From Agroathelia rolfsii (lineage: Eukaryota > Basidiomycota > Agaricomycetes > Amylocorticiales > Amylocorticiaceae): 64,000 nucleotides of DNA. Position 1 is the first letter of the stretch; each line of letters opens with the position of its first letter. Shown in pieces: positions 16,106 to 26,765 of the stretch. A model generated the notes under the pieces. That model saw only the letters and a program-made list of their open reading frames with translations. It had not been told where the DNA came from and searched no databases. The stretch is from NCBI GenBank assembly GCA_018343915.1, contig JABRWF010000007.1:3224001-3288000 (forward strand). Direction: 5' to 3'. The translations under genes were made by a program, and so were the position numbers.

Positions 16106-17698
16106 TTAGACAATTAAATGCTGATTATCTTCGGGGTAGATTGCGATTGTGGTGGGAAGTGGAGTACTGTTACATAGTACCACCGGTGATTGGTCAAAGA
16201 TCTCCAGGATGTTGAGAATCATTCTGCTCAGAAGCGTGACAGATATGCTATATATTACAGCAATCAGTGGTTTATTTTGAGGAGTGTAGATTAGGCACTC
16301 CCTGATACCTAATGCTTAGCGTCGTAAAGCACCCTTGTAGAGGCCCCTGAGAAACGAGATGAGATTGGGATATCATTAGTACATATATGCTATAGAGATC
16401 TTACGTTTTCCACCTGTATATTTGATAAGAGAATTTCATGGTTTTTCTCTTCTATTCCAAATGGCAAATACTCACGATATTCATTACCATATTCATAACG
16501 CTAACTATGATAATAATTCTAAAACGTCTCAGATTCCTTGAACTAGGCGCAAAGGCTTGATAGCGTACAGAAAGTAGACAACACCTATTCCGTCTAAGAT
16601 CCCTATGAAGCTGATAATAGAATGAAACACGTACCGTCTCTAAGCATGATGAAAAATATTGACTTATAATGTCTAATGTAACCCTTGAAATGTCTTTGAT
16701 GAGATTTTATAATTGTCAAGCAAGCAATAATGGTGTCCTAGACAGTAAATGCTCCCCAAGCGGTTGAGCGGACTACAAATATAATTCAATAAATTGGATA
16801 ACATTGATTGACAAAGGAAAACTCACAGATATTGCTGCCAGTCTGTCAGCCACATTCTTTACATTTTTTAACATGTGTATTCTGCCCAAAATATCGTACC
16901 TTCGATCTCCTTCACTATGGCTAAGAAACAATGCTAGCAAACACTGTGTGCTTAGGCATAAGTATTGATTTAGATCCTATATAGTTTCTGACTTACACTA
17001 AAGGCGACAAAAAAGATGGCAGTCACAGTAGCAATGAGACCAATAAGCATAGATCTACTTCTTTCGTATAGTGCATATATTCTCCATAGAAACAACACTT
17101 CAAGCCCACGTTAGCTCTCTTCCTCTAGAAAAAGTTTCATAACCTACATTCTGCGTAAACCTGAAAAGCAAACAAAAGGTAATCTGGGCCCGGAGTGGGT
17201 TGAGCTATATATCCAGACCCATCTCTTTCTATTGTGAGAATGAAACTAGACAATGCTAGATGGATTATCCCCCTCACCTAGCCTGCATTAATCCAATAAT
17301 CAATTAGCAAAAAGAAAAAAGTTCTTAGTTAGGTTATTATTGACATACATCTGCCGACGGACTAAACTTAGAGAAGAGAACCACAAAAGCATATACCATT
17401 GTGAGTATTCCACAATAGCGCAGGAAAATAAAAGCAATAGATATTCTCCTAGACCACTGAGACCATATGTATTTGGCTTCCACATCTAGAGTGATGAAGT
17501 AGTCATAAAAGAAGAAGGCTTTCATCAAAGATAACATATTGAGACCTATAGAAACCACGAAGCATCAACAATCCTTACCGATGACTATTACATGTAAACT
17601 TTTAGAAAAGATACTAAAAAGAGTAATGAGCAAGAACTCGTAGGAACCAGGACAAACATTTGAGACTCTATACTTAACAAATTGATCAAATTGATCAT
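16106..17698 (-). CDS. DUF6533-type multi-pass membrane protein, tandem copy A
   Basis: The diagnostic exon (about 17558-17345) encodes FYDYFITLDVEAKYIWSQWS, the hallmark of the agaricomycete DUF6533 N-terminal domain, followed by hydrophobic helices. Upstream, a small exon (near 17583-17617) precedes it, and an ATG at 17698 is the best start. The last exon ends at TAA 16108-16106 and contains the motif MILNILEIFDQS, shared with copies B and C (MxxNVIEGFDQSEE). Several small introns lie between and were not all placed, so the internal structure is approximate. Function is unknown; the family has several predicted transmembrane helices. Copy A is the most diverged of the three at its C-terminus. 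Confidence 0.65.
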
Positions 17699-18151
17699 TT
17701 TACAAAAGGAGTGATGTATTTGGTTTTGAAGAACTGTAGAGCTCTGAATACAAAAAAGGATATCTCGCCTGCGACACGAATTTAACGAGAGGAGTTTTGG
17801 GGGTGGTGGGTAATGGTTGGACTCTATTTTTCCCATTGCATAATATACGTGTATATCAGAGAATGATGATCATATATGAGCAGATGATCCATAGATGGAC
17901 TGTGGCACCCTCTTTTACATAAGAATCTAAAAATCATGTCTTTGAACAACATCATGATCCTGAATTATGATGTTAATGAGTCATGCTGATGTCTCAAATC
18001 AATTTCAGGCCGAGTGGGTTAAAGCTTACGGAGCTGAAACGTAGAAGCAACCAGCGCCAACGAGAATAGCTCCATTAATGAGTCAATCCTTGCTAATTGG
18101 GAGCTCTGAGTGGATTAAAATATGAATAGCAAAATATAATCCGGGTATCCT

Positions 18152-19813
18152 TTAGACTGAGCCTTCTGAAGTTTGAGACATGCTAATTTCTGAGCACAAT
18201 CCGAACTGTGGCATCGCTGCAGAGGCTGCAAATGGTTTCGTAGGTGATACGAACTCTTCGGATTGGTCAAAGCCCTCTATGACATTGATGGTCATTCTAC
18301 AGAAAAGAGTGATTGAAATACTACAATGAATTGAGGAGATGCATGATCACAAATCATAATGATGAAACTTATACCAGATATTAAAAATCGAAAAGCATCC
18401 TTTGAGAGCGGGAGCGGACTAACGGAGGAGCTTAGGTGTTAACAATAAAAGCTCCGGACATGTGGAATTTTCAACTAACTGTAGCGAGCTGTGTGGTTGT
18501 AGTATATATGTTTATTAAAGCTAGTGGTTGATGAAGGAGAGGGGCTTACAAAGTTTGTGAACAGGTTGGCTAGGCCGACTATAGTGAGTATTCTAGAAGG
18601 AACATTAAGCTAAATCTACGTGAGGCATTAGCAAATCGTCTTTAGCACATACATGAAATAAAAGATTCCTAGAGATTAATCACATCTAATTAGTATTTCA
18701 TGTGGCTTTGGTATTCGTGAAACAAGGACTAACCATCCCTGAATATAATAGAAATCATAGATCTTCGTGATGGAAGATGATATGCCATGCGTGTTTGATA
18801 CGTCCTAATGATTGTCAGGATGCACATGAGAATATCCCACATTAATAGTCCTATCCAGGCTGTAGAACGGCCTATGCAATTTCAAAAATCAAACTCTGCA
18901 TATAATCAACATGTGGAACTAATTTATATTACACATGGCCCTGGTTAGACACTTTCAATCAGAAACTATATTCAATAAAGAAGTAGAAGGCAACAAACTT
19001 AACCGTCTGGCTTATATCCCCCGTCTTGACTTTTAGTAGCATTACCTGTTTCCATTAGCCAAGCGTTTAGGGAAGATAATTACTCAAACTGATACATACC
19101 ACTGCAATAGTCAATATCACCATCGCAAGGGCAAATAGGCTCAGGACTAGGCGTAGGTTCCTCTCGTATAGTGCGTATATTCTCCACAAAAAAAGGACTA
19201 TACGACAACATAATCATTTGAGGGTGAAAATCAATGGGAACAAGCGCATTTTCTTACGCTCAACATAAAAAAGCATGAACATCATCAGGATGTCAGCAGT
19301 CACTGCACCCATTTTTGTTGCTCCGGGACTTCAAAAATGCACAGATTTAGTCAGCATTCGCTGGAAGAAGGACTCATCTCGGTACCTCTTGAGTAACAAT
19401 GCTGTTATTTTAACATACCGTACTAAGTAAGAGTATATATAATACGTACTTTCTCAGGCTGCCCGATCATCATAAAAAAGCTCAGTATCCCATATACTGT
19501 AAGCATTGCTGCAAGCCCAAAATAGCGCAAGAATAAGAAAGAAATAGATATCTTTCTTGACACTCTTGACCAAATATGTTTGACTTCGTTATCGAGTGTT
19601 ATAAAGTGATCATAAACAAGTACAACTGCCAAATTCTTATAAGATAATAAGGATACACATATCTTGTCGAAAGCTCACTAATCGATGCAATTTGGATGTA
19701 CTGATAAACATTCCTGTATTGGTCAAAAGAGCTATGAATCATCTTCTGTTACTGCGAGCTACTCGTGAGACGTCATACGTTTGATAAAGCTGTTCAATGC
19801 TTTGGGATTCCAT
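18152..19813 (-). CDS. DUF6533-type multi-pass membrane protein, tandem copy B
   Basis: ATG at 19813 (MESQSIEQLYQT) is spliced to an exon encoding VYQYIQIASI. The next exon encodes the DUF6533 signature VYDHFITLDNEVKHIW near 19620-19560. Downstream exons give further hydrophobic segments (ADILMMFMLFYVE near 19280, RLVLSLFALAMVILTIAVV near 19130). The last exon holds MTINVIEGFDQSEEF and ends at TAA 18154-18152. The exon order matches copies A and C. The sequence about 230 bp upstream of the ATG resembles the upstream region of copy C, so promoters were duplicated with the genes. Biochemical role unknown. Confidence 0.7.
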
Positions 19814-20978
19814 GTTTCGTAAATTCCGATTGGGTGAAAAAAAAAAACCAGAGGGGTGCAGACTATAAGACAGAGTGTATGTGAAAGCAAAGAGGAATAG
19901 CCCGCCAGCGGGATGAGGGAGATCGAAGTGCAACAATGCAAGTGTTACCTCATATCTATACTAGGTGTTATATACTCCTTTAGTACCTCGTTCCAGGGGC
20001 ATTGAAGCCAAGAGTGAGACGCATATCTCCAGAGCCATCAGCACACCATGATCCCATCATATAAATCAATCTAGCGACTGGTCTGAGTTTGTTAACAGGT
20101 GATTTTGATGCCAATCAAAGCCACCGTAGTTCAGCTCTGCCGCCGACTTTGGAAGGAATATTCCACATAGTAGGGCCTAGACTAAGTCGCTAGTATCATA
20201 TCTCAGTCCAAGATCCAGGAGGTCTCATACTAGTATTATAGCTGGGAATCCGACTCCGCCTGAGAGGGATGTCTTGAATGATATTCATATATAATCGATT
20301 TTGGTCATCACAGCATATTATGGGTCATTGATCATCAGTAATCTACCATCAATGCCATTCCTAAATTCACGAGGTTTCGCTTAGATGACATTTCGCATGA
20401 TTTTCAAACATCTCTCATTGTCTCGGCTACTATATAGACGCCTCTACGCAGAGTCGCATAAAGCAAGTACCTATTCTGCGAAGAAACACATAATCGTGGA
20501 GCATGACCATATCTACGAGCGGATTTGGACCGCCTCTTCACTGAAGGCTGGTCCGGTTTAATTCTTTGGCACTTTGAGGAAATGCCAGTGCCACAATAGG
20601 TCCAAGATGACCTACACCTCCACATCTACAAGAAGACAAGTACACAGAGCAAAAGCAAATTAGTAAATGCTTGAAATATCACATTTGGGATCAACATTTA
20701 AAATAATAAACTCGATAAATCAGTTGAATTCATTGTTTTACAAAAAGGAGCGGCTTCTTGTTTAAATTTGAAAAGATGCGGAGCACCAGGCATCAAAAAA
20801 TATCAAAGGGTGAGGTTTCAACACGCCCTGTTTATATTAAGTTAAAATAAGTCGCAACTTACAGGTTTGAGCCATAATGTCATCATCAACATCAATGGAG
20901 GTAAAACATCAATATGCAACACTATGCTGTGCAAGCCCTGCTCAAACATGAAGAGAATGATATTATATTTCCCGCTCG
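19814..20978. other. Spacer upstream of copy B, with a possible relic of a further copy
   Basis: Holds the copy B promoter region and the copy C 3' region. At about 20710-20800 the sequence (TTTTACAAAAAGGAG and following) resembles the stretch at 17700-17790 upstream of copy A, suggesting a decayed 5' end of a fourth paralogue. No open frame is supported. Confidence 0.35.
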
Positions 20979-22077
20979 TTAGACAGCGTCTTTTGAAGCT
21001 TGAAAGGTACTGATTTTCGACTCTATCTCTGATAGTGGAAGACGTTCGATTGCTACGGTGGCTCCAGGCAGTTTGTTATGCAATGAAAAAAACTCTTCGG
21101 ATTGATCAAAGCCTTCTATGACGTTGATTATCATCCTGCAAAAAAGATTGATTGCGATACTGTAGCAACTTTGAGAAATGAACCAACTAAAGAAATGTAA
21201 GGAGAACGCCTACCAGATATTGAAAATCGAAAAGCATCCTCTGAATGCGTGCTAGTAAAATATTGTCAATGGTTGGCACCATAGTTATTATATGTACTTG
21301 TTACTGACTGGCGCAAGCTGCATAATGATGTATCAGTTATTAAAAACAACGAATGATAGAGTAAAGCGGACTCGCATAATCTGTAAACAGATTGGATAGG
21401 GTCACTATGGTGAGTATTCTACAGAAAAGTTTAACGTAACGTATCAAGATGTTGCTATCCCACGCACACAAAATAAAATATCCCTACAGTTCAATAACAA
21501 ATCATCAGTACTTTCAACATCCCTTGTTCATCAGTAATGTATAGGGACTAACCATCTCTAAAAATAATAGAGACCATAGATCTTCTCGATGAAAGGTTAT
21601 ATGCCAGGCGCGTTTGATATGTTCTAACAATGGTTAAGGCGCACATCAGGACATCCCAGGTGAATAGTCCTATCCAAGACGCCGAATGATCTATCAGAGC
21701 CTCTAGATAAACGTATGATCAATGAGAAGAAATTAAGAAACCTATTCACATATATTCCTATTTGGCATTTTCAATGAAGGGTTCAACTCAACCAGAACAC
21801 TTTAAGAACAGACCTCTGTATCTGGTTTATTCCTGTCATTTTGGCTCTCAGTAGCATCACCTACATTTATCAAACAATGAATTACCAAAAAAAAAAACGA
21901 TTCAAATCAGTACATACCACTGTAACAGACATAATCATGATTCCGACGAAAAGCAAACCTAAGACTAGACGCAGACTCTTCTCGTATAGTGCATATATTC
22001 TCCATAAGAACAGAACTGGGTAATACAAGATGATTATGTGAGATACAAATCAAAAGGAAAGGAAAATATAGCCATAC
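20979..22077 (-). pseudogene. DUF6533-type copy C, 3' part, separated from its 5' part by retrotransposon X
   Basis: The last exon encodes MIINVIEGFDQSEEFFS and ends at TAA 20981-20979. Exons further upstream match copy B in sequence and order (for example the RIYALYEK-like exon near 21990). At 22077 the homology stops at the target site CATAC, and element X begins with TGTCA at 22078. The first exons continue at 41128. X inserted at the start of an intron (reverse complement GTATG is the splice donor), so coding sequence is not broken. The gene would only work if a 19 kb intron with many internal splice and termination signals were removed. Confidence 0.65.
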
Positions 22078-22466
22078 TGTCAAGGGTCTACTCCTTGACT
22101 ATGTTACGTTGGGCGTGGGGGGCCTACTTGTATCACAATCAAAACAATAAACCTCTCAACCTTAAGACTAAGTACCTAAAAAGCAAGTTTTCCCACAGAT
22201 ACGCAAGCCCTTAATCTATTGAGGGAGCGCCGGGTACTCTGCTTACTTCTTACGATGCTCTTATGAATTCACACACTTATGAGGGGATTTACACCGCCTC
22301 CTAATGAGAGAAAGAGAATGAGAGAGAGAGGGGGGGAAGCGCTAAGAACCTGGCTCTAGGCCAAAAGTAAACCCTGAAGGCGAAGCTTTTATTAGTAATC
22401 TATTTAAAGTGAATACAATCCTGGGGTTACTTGCCTGAAGGCGAAGAGGTCGAAGCTGAGCTCTTC
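22078..22466 (-). repeat. X 3' LTR, distal segment
   Basis: Nearly identical to 40279-40667 of the X 5' LTR. It ends in the target sequence TCTTC (22462-22466), where W inserted. Confidence 0.9.
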
Positions 22467-22734
22467 TGTGACGGCTGTCACGAGATCGAACAATGAAATA
22501 ACAGGCACAAGGGTTGGTTCAAAGCTACTGTATCGCACACAGAGCAGACAGGTATTTATACTAAAATACTATCTCCTCCCAAATCCATCGTCCACATGCA
22601 ACAGACAAGAAATACGACCGAGCATCACTAAGCGTGAGAGAATATGAAATTACTAACGAACGCCCGCTGCCCTGCAGCGCGGCGTGACCGATCTGACATA
22701 GCGGGGCCATGACAAGCAATGCTGCGCCGTTACA
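22467..22734 (-). repeat. W 3' LTR
   Basis: 268 bp with plus-strand ends TGTGACGG and CCGTTACA. The outer end contains the short palindrome GTGAC-GGCT-GTCAC. Confidence 0.9.
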
Positions 22735-22770
22735 TGCGCCCTTCTGGACACCGTCGGGGTCCACACTCCT

Positions 22771-25700
22771 TCAGTCTTCTTCGTATGCTCCTTCGTCGGC
22801 CTCTGCATCGGCTTCACCATCATTCTGATCTTCTTTGGCATCTTCGCGCCCTTCGTCGGCACCCTCGTGGTCTTCTTCAGCATCATCACAACCATTATAA
22901 CCCACCTCCATCTCAGCTCGAGGTTGATCGTCCTTTGCCACCGTGACCTTTGTGGTAGTGGGAAATCGGCCACCGCTGCTGTTGCTGCTCCTTCCAGGCC
23001 TAGTGCACTTTCCGTTGCTCTTGCTCCGCTTTATATTGATTTTGTCCGTCTTCTTAACATGATCTTTGGCTGTCGAGCCGCGGACCACAGCAAAAGGGCT
23101 GTGATGAGATCGGGGTGAAGCATGAGGATGAGCCAAGGGCAAGGAGGCTGGGGGGATGGTAGAGGTGTGAAAGGTGTTGACAGCATTGCAGGTGTATGGG
23201 TCATGGGTATCAGGGCGCTGGGTGTGAGAGAGAAAAGCTGAGAGGGAGAGGTTGGGATAGGAGTGAGACCGGGCGAATGAGCAATAATCGAGGCGAGGTT
23301 GGTGTTGGACAAGGCGGGTAGTGTCGGTAGAGCAGAGGTCATAGAACATAGATAGCTGGTCATTACGGAATACATACGGCTTGACGTGGGGAAATGTAGA
23401 GTCAATGCCGATCATATAAGTTGACGCAGCCCAAGCTTCACAGGTATGGCCAGGCATATAGGTAGGTCGAACAAGCCGGTAGCCAGCATTGCCTGCCAGT
23501 GGATTCTCCACAACGAGCTCATTATGGCCCAACAGAATCATGTTATCACAGTACTTCAGTATGCCAATGCTCTTAGGCAATTGCATACAATTCCGAAGTG
23601 TCGATGACGTCAGAACAAAAGATCGACCAGGGACTGAATAACGGACTTGTTGATCCGGCGCATAGATCGTTGTCACAATACTGAGATCAATCAAGTTTTC
23701 TCGCTGTGCCCTGATGATTGGCACCTTTGAGTACATGGGTATATTACTCTTGAGCACAGGAAAATCATAATCAAATCCCACAGAATATAGAGATAATCCT
23801 GAGAGCTTTGATTCTATGCGTTGCCGTTCTATGGCATCATAATCAATCTCTACGCTTGCATTACCAATGTCATTTAAGATAGGAGTATCTAGAGGGCTAG
23901 AACCACTCCCTTTGACTCGATTGCTATCTGGGCAATTTCGACTCATATGCCCAGGTTTCTCACAATTGAAGCAGAGCCCCTTTTCGGCTAGCTCGCGCTT
24001 CTTGCTGTCACCGAATTTACGGTTCTGTGATAAGCCCAAAGCCCTTGATTCGCTGTTATCAACTGAGGCTTGGCTAATATTCCCAATGGACAAACCATCT
24101 TGTCCGAAATACTGGGGCTGTAGCTGAGATTTGCCATCTCTGCCACTTGAGCCACTGGTACCACTGAGGCTACCAGATCTATTGCTTAAACCACCAGAGC
24201 CGTTACCCAAGCCAGCTGTGGCTGAGTGTGACTGTGATTTCCTATGACGGTAGGAGAGTGCACGTTGCAATGACTCCGCCTTTTCAACAAGTGAATCAAA
24301 GTCACGGCTTGCAAATGAATATCCGTGCTCAAAGAGCATGCTTTGCAAATCGGAATTAAGACCGTCAAAAAATTTGTAACACTTGTTGATAAGCCCAGAG
24401 CTTTCGCCTACAAACATATACAACTCAACAAGATACTCAGCGAACTCACGAACGCTGCGGTCACCCTGTTTAGCCAGAACAATTTTCTGCAAAATAATTT
24501 CGCCAAAATTGAATGGGAAGCAATAATCAAATAGCTCCGTAAAAAACCTAAACAACGTCCATTCACGTCTGTTTGTGCTTACATTGCGCTGGTAAAACTT
24601 GAGCGCTTTGCCCGTAAGAAAGTTACCCAAAATGGAAACTTGCATATCACCTCTCACGCGTCCGAAAATTACATAATCGGTACCCTGCGTCAAGAACTTG
24701 GTGTACAGTGATGGACTATCTGAGCCATCATATTGATCCGGCTTGATTGGATCTATCCGGATGCGCCTGGACTGGTGCTTCCTCTTGGATTTCGAATGGC
24801 GGTGGCTTCGCCGGTTGGCTCGGTCATCCGCGTCATCGCTGTCCTCAGAGGAGGAACTTGAGTCAGACGGGTCGGGGTCTTCAAGCAAGCGGTTCAGCTC
24901 CCTTCCTAGGAAGGAGTCTGGATCAATTTGCTGGTGTGGCTTCAAATGATCATTCTCGATGAATGTTACTACATTTCGAGGCCTGTGTGAAATTTCGGCC
25001 GTTCTGTTAGCCATACTGATTGAGCCGACGCGCAAGATCTCCTTAGGCACACGCCGTGCAGTGCTCCGGATCTCGGCTTCCTGATTAGCCTGTCTCTCAG
25101 CTAACAGTTGCTCATTGATTGAAATCAGATGCTTGATCTGCTCCAAATATATCTGAGCATCTGATTCATTGCTTGTTTTTTGGCCTCTGGCCTCTTCAAT
25201 ATTCGTGCCCTTAGGCTTTGATCTACTCACGCCCTTCGGGGCCTTTCTGAGTGAATTCAATGCGGCATGCTGAGCATCCACATCCATGTCAGGGTCATCT
25301 TCAAATGCACCCCAATTGCGCGGGTCAACACCCTTGCCCTTGAATGAAACACGAGCAGTGCCGGTGTCGCTTATGTCAGCATCAGATTCGTCGCGCGCTC
25401 GTTTCGCGGCAAGTTGCCTTTCTCGGCGATTGAGCAACTCCCGCTCTGTCGGACTGAGGGCATTCTCAGCCATTGCAATAGCATCTTCCGGGTGAATTAC
25501 CCTTCTGGGTGTATTAAACGTATCCAGGCTCATAGCCCTCAATCTGCGTCGCTCCGGACTCCTGGTTCTGTCACCAGAGTCCCTAGACTCAGTTGGCTTG
25601 GCTGGTATGAAACCACCAGGTATATTGCTTATTGCAGACAAAATACTATTGTTATAATCACTATTTTGGGTAGTGTCTACTTCATGAATAAGGCCGTCCT

Positions 25701-25872
25701 GTGACGCTGAATGATGGTCACGAGTCCGCGACTCAAGTGACTTATGAGCAACAGGCCGCGCCTGCGCTTCTCGGGTAGCAATTTTTTGCTTCCGGCTAAT
25801 GACTTCGTCGGTTCCGGTCGCACCGGTTCCTGACGGGTCCTTCATGTCCTGACTACGTGTCGTCGGGGCCAT
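22771..25872 (-). CDS. Large Gag protein of element W
   Basis: ATG at 25872 (MAPTTRSQDMKD) opens a single intron-free frame of 1034 codons. The N-terminal third is charged and low in complexity. A retrotransposon capsid-like (Retrotrans_gag) domain lies near the middle (LYTKFLTQGTDY to ESLQRALSY). A CCHC zinc knuckle (CFNCEKPGHMSRNC) follows. The ~250 residues after it have no recognisable motif and no DSG protease triad. The last ~60 residues are very acidic (Asp/Glu/Ala-rich). The role would be RNA packaging in virus-like particles in trans with enzymes from an autonomous partner. A Gag of over 1000 residues with such a C-terminal extension is unusually large. Confidence 0.82.
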   Translation of the reverse strand: MAPTTRSQDMKDPSGTGATGTDEVISRKQKIATREAQARPVAHKSLESRTRDHHSASQDGLIHEVDTTQNSDYNNSILSAISNIPGGFIPAKPTESRDSGDRTRSPERRRLRAMSLDTFNTPRRVIHPEDAIAMAENALSPTERELLNRRERQLAAKRARDESDADISDTGTARVSFKGKGVDPRNWGAFEDDPDMDVDAQHAALNSLRKAPKGVSRSKPKGTNIEEARGQKTSNESDAQIYLEQIKHLISINEQLLAERQANQEAEIRSTARRVPKEILRVGSISMANRTAEISHRPRNVVTFIENDHLKPHQQIDPDSFLGRELNRLLEDPDPSDSSSSSEDSDDADDRANRRSHRHSKSKRKHQSRRIRIDPIKPDQYDGSDSPSLYTKFLTQGTDYVIFGRVRGDMQVSILGNFLTGKALKFYQRNVSTNRREWTLFRFFTELFDYCFPFNFGEIILQKIVLAKQGDRSVREFAEYLVELYMFVGESSGLINKCYKFFDGLNSDLQSMLFEHGYSFASRDFDSLVEKAESLQRALSYRHRKSQSHSATAGLGNGSGGLSNRSGSLSGTSGSSGRDGKSQLQPQYFGQDGLSIGNISQASVDNSESRALGLSQNRKFGDSKKRELAEKGLCFNCEKPGHMSRNCPDSNRVKGSGSSPLDTPILNDIGNASVEIDYDAIERQRIESKLSGLSLYSVGFDYDFPVLKSNIPMYSKVPIIRAQRENLIDLSIVTTIYAPDQQVRYSVPGRSFVLTSSTLRNCMQLPKSIGILKYCDNMILLGHNELVVENPLAGNAGYRLVRPTYMPGHTCEAWAASTYMIGIDSTFPHVKPYVFRNDQLSMFYDLCSTDTTRLVQHQPRLDYCSFARSHSYPNLSLSAFLSHTQRPDTHDPYTCNAVNTFHTSTIPPASLPLAHPHASPRSHHSPFAVVRGSTAKDHVKKTDKINIKRSKSNGKCTRPGRSSNSSGGRFPTTTKVTVAKDDQPRAEMEVGYNGCDDAEEDHEGADEGREDAKEDQNDGEADAEADEGAYEED

Positions 25873-26024
25873 GGTACAAGATAACAAAGTGGGGAGATAT
25901 GTGCGAGTGTGTAGTGTGAGGAAAAGTCGTCCAGTGCCGTTTCAACAACCTTGTGGGATGATCAGTCCCGCGGGCCAGATGATTAGGCAGTAAAAGACTT
26001 GGAAAGGGTGACTTGTTAAAAAAA

Positions 26025-26292
26025 TGTGACGGCTGTCACGAGATCAAACAATGAAATAACAGGCACAAGGGTTGGTTCAAAGCTACTGTATCGCACACAG
26101 AGCAGACAGGTATTTATACTAAAATACTATCTCCTCCCAAATCCATCGTCCACATGCAACAGACAAGAAATACGACCGAGCATCACTAAGCGTGAGAGAA
26201 TATGAAATTACTAACGAACGCCCGCTGCCCTGCAGCGCGGCGTGACCGATCTGACATAGCGGGGCCATGACAAGCAATGCTGCACCGTTACA
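26025..26292 (-). repeat. W 5' LTR
   Basis: 268 bp, the partner of 22467-22734. On the minus strand it is followed by a T-run and ACAAGTCACC, with no obvious tRNA-complementary primer site. Confidence 0.88.
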
Positions 26293-26297
26293 TCTTC

Positions 26298-26752
26298 AGG
26301 ACAAGTTACATGCACTATTTATACCATTCTACAAGGGTCCGTGCGCAGCCTTGATGGTCTGTGCGCAGAGGGAGATAGAAGTATAATTGGTGGCAATGCA
26401 GGGGAAGATCTTTGACCCTAACTCCACCGGGCATCCGTGTGGAGATCCATTTCCGGACCGGTACCGGTAACCATTAGGAATTGATCAGTGAAGGAAGTTT
26501 GTATTCCTAGGCTGTGCGTAATGGTGAAATAGAAGTGCGCACAGCCCCGAGATTACTCCTGTGACGTGCGGCTTGGAACATGTGAGGGCCAATCACATGA
26601 CCACAGCACTGCCCACAGTCCACGCCCTAAAGGGGTAATTTTATAAGAGAAAATAGAAAAAGAAAAAGAAAAGTGCAATAACTAATTAAGTATTTGTCCA
26701 AATAATACAAGAAAATAACCGAAAAATCGCTGAAAATTTCCTACTCATGACA
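26298..26752 (-). repeat. X 3' LTR, proximal segment
   Basis: Continues the X 3' LTR after W. It matches 40668-41122 of the 5' LTR and ends at TGACA 26748-26752, next to the polypurine tract. Confidence 0.9.
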
Positions 26753-26755
26753 TTA

Positions 26756-26765
26756 CCCCCTTCCT
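26756..26765 (-). promoter_or_regulatory. Polypurine tract of X
   Basis: On the minus strand AGGAAGGGGG lies three bases before the 3' LTR and overlaps the pol stop codon. It is the expected primer for plus-strand DNA synthesis and is identical to that of Y. Confidence 0.75.

Larger units (their letters stand above)
22467..26292 (-). mobile_element. Gag-only non-autonomous LTR retrotransposon W
   Basis: The element is 3826 bp, bounded by identical-length 268-bp LTRs (22467-22734 and 26025-26292) with TG..CA ends, and flanked by TCTTC at 22462-22466 and 26293-26297. Its LTRs differ at about two positions, both CpG transitions. Apart from one long Gag frame there is no protease, reverse transcriptase, RNase H or integrase, and no room for them. 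It must borrow enzymes from another element. It interrupts the 3' LTR of X, so it is younger than X. Confidence 0.9.
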
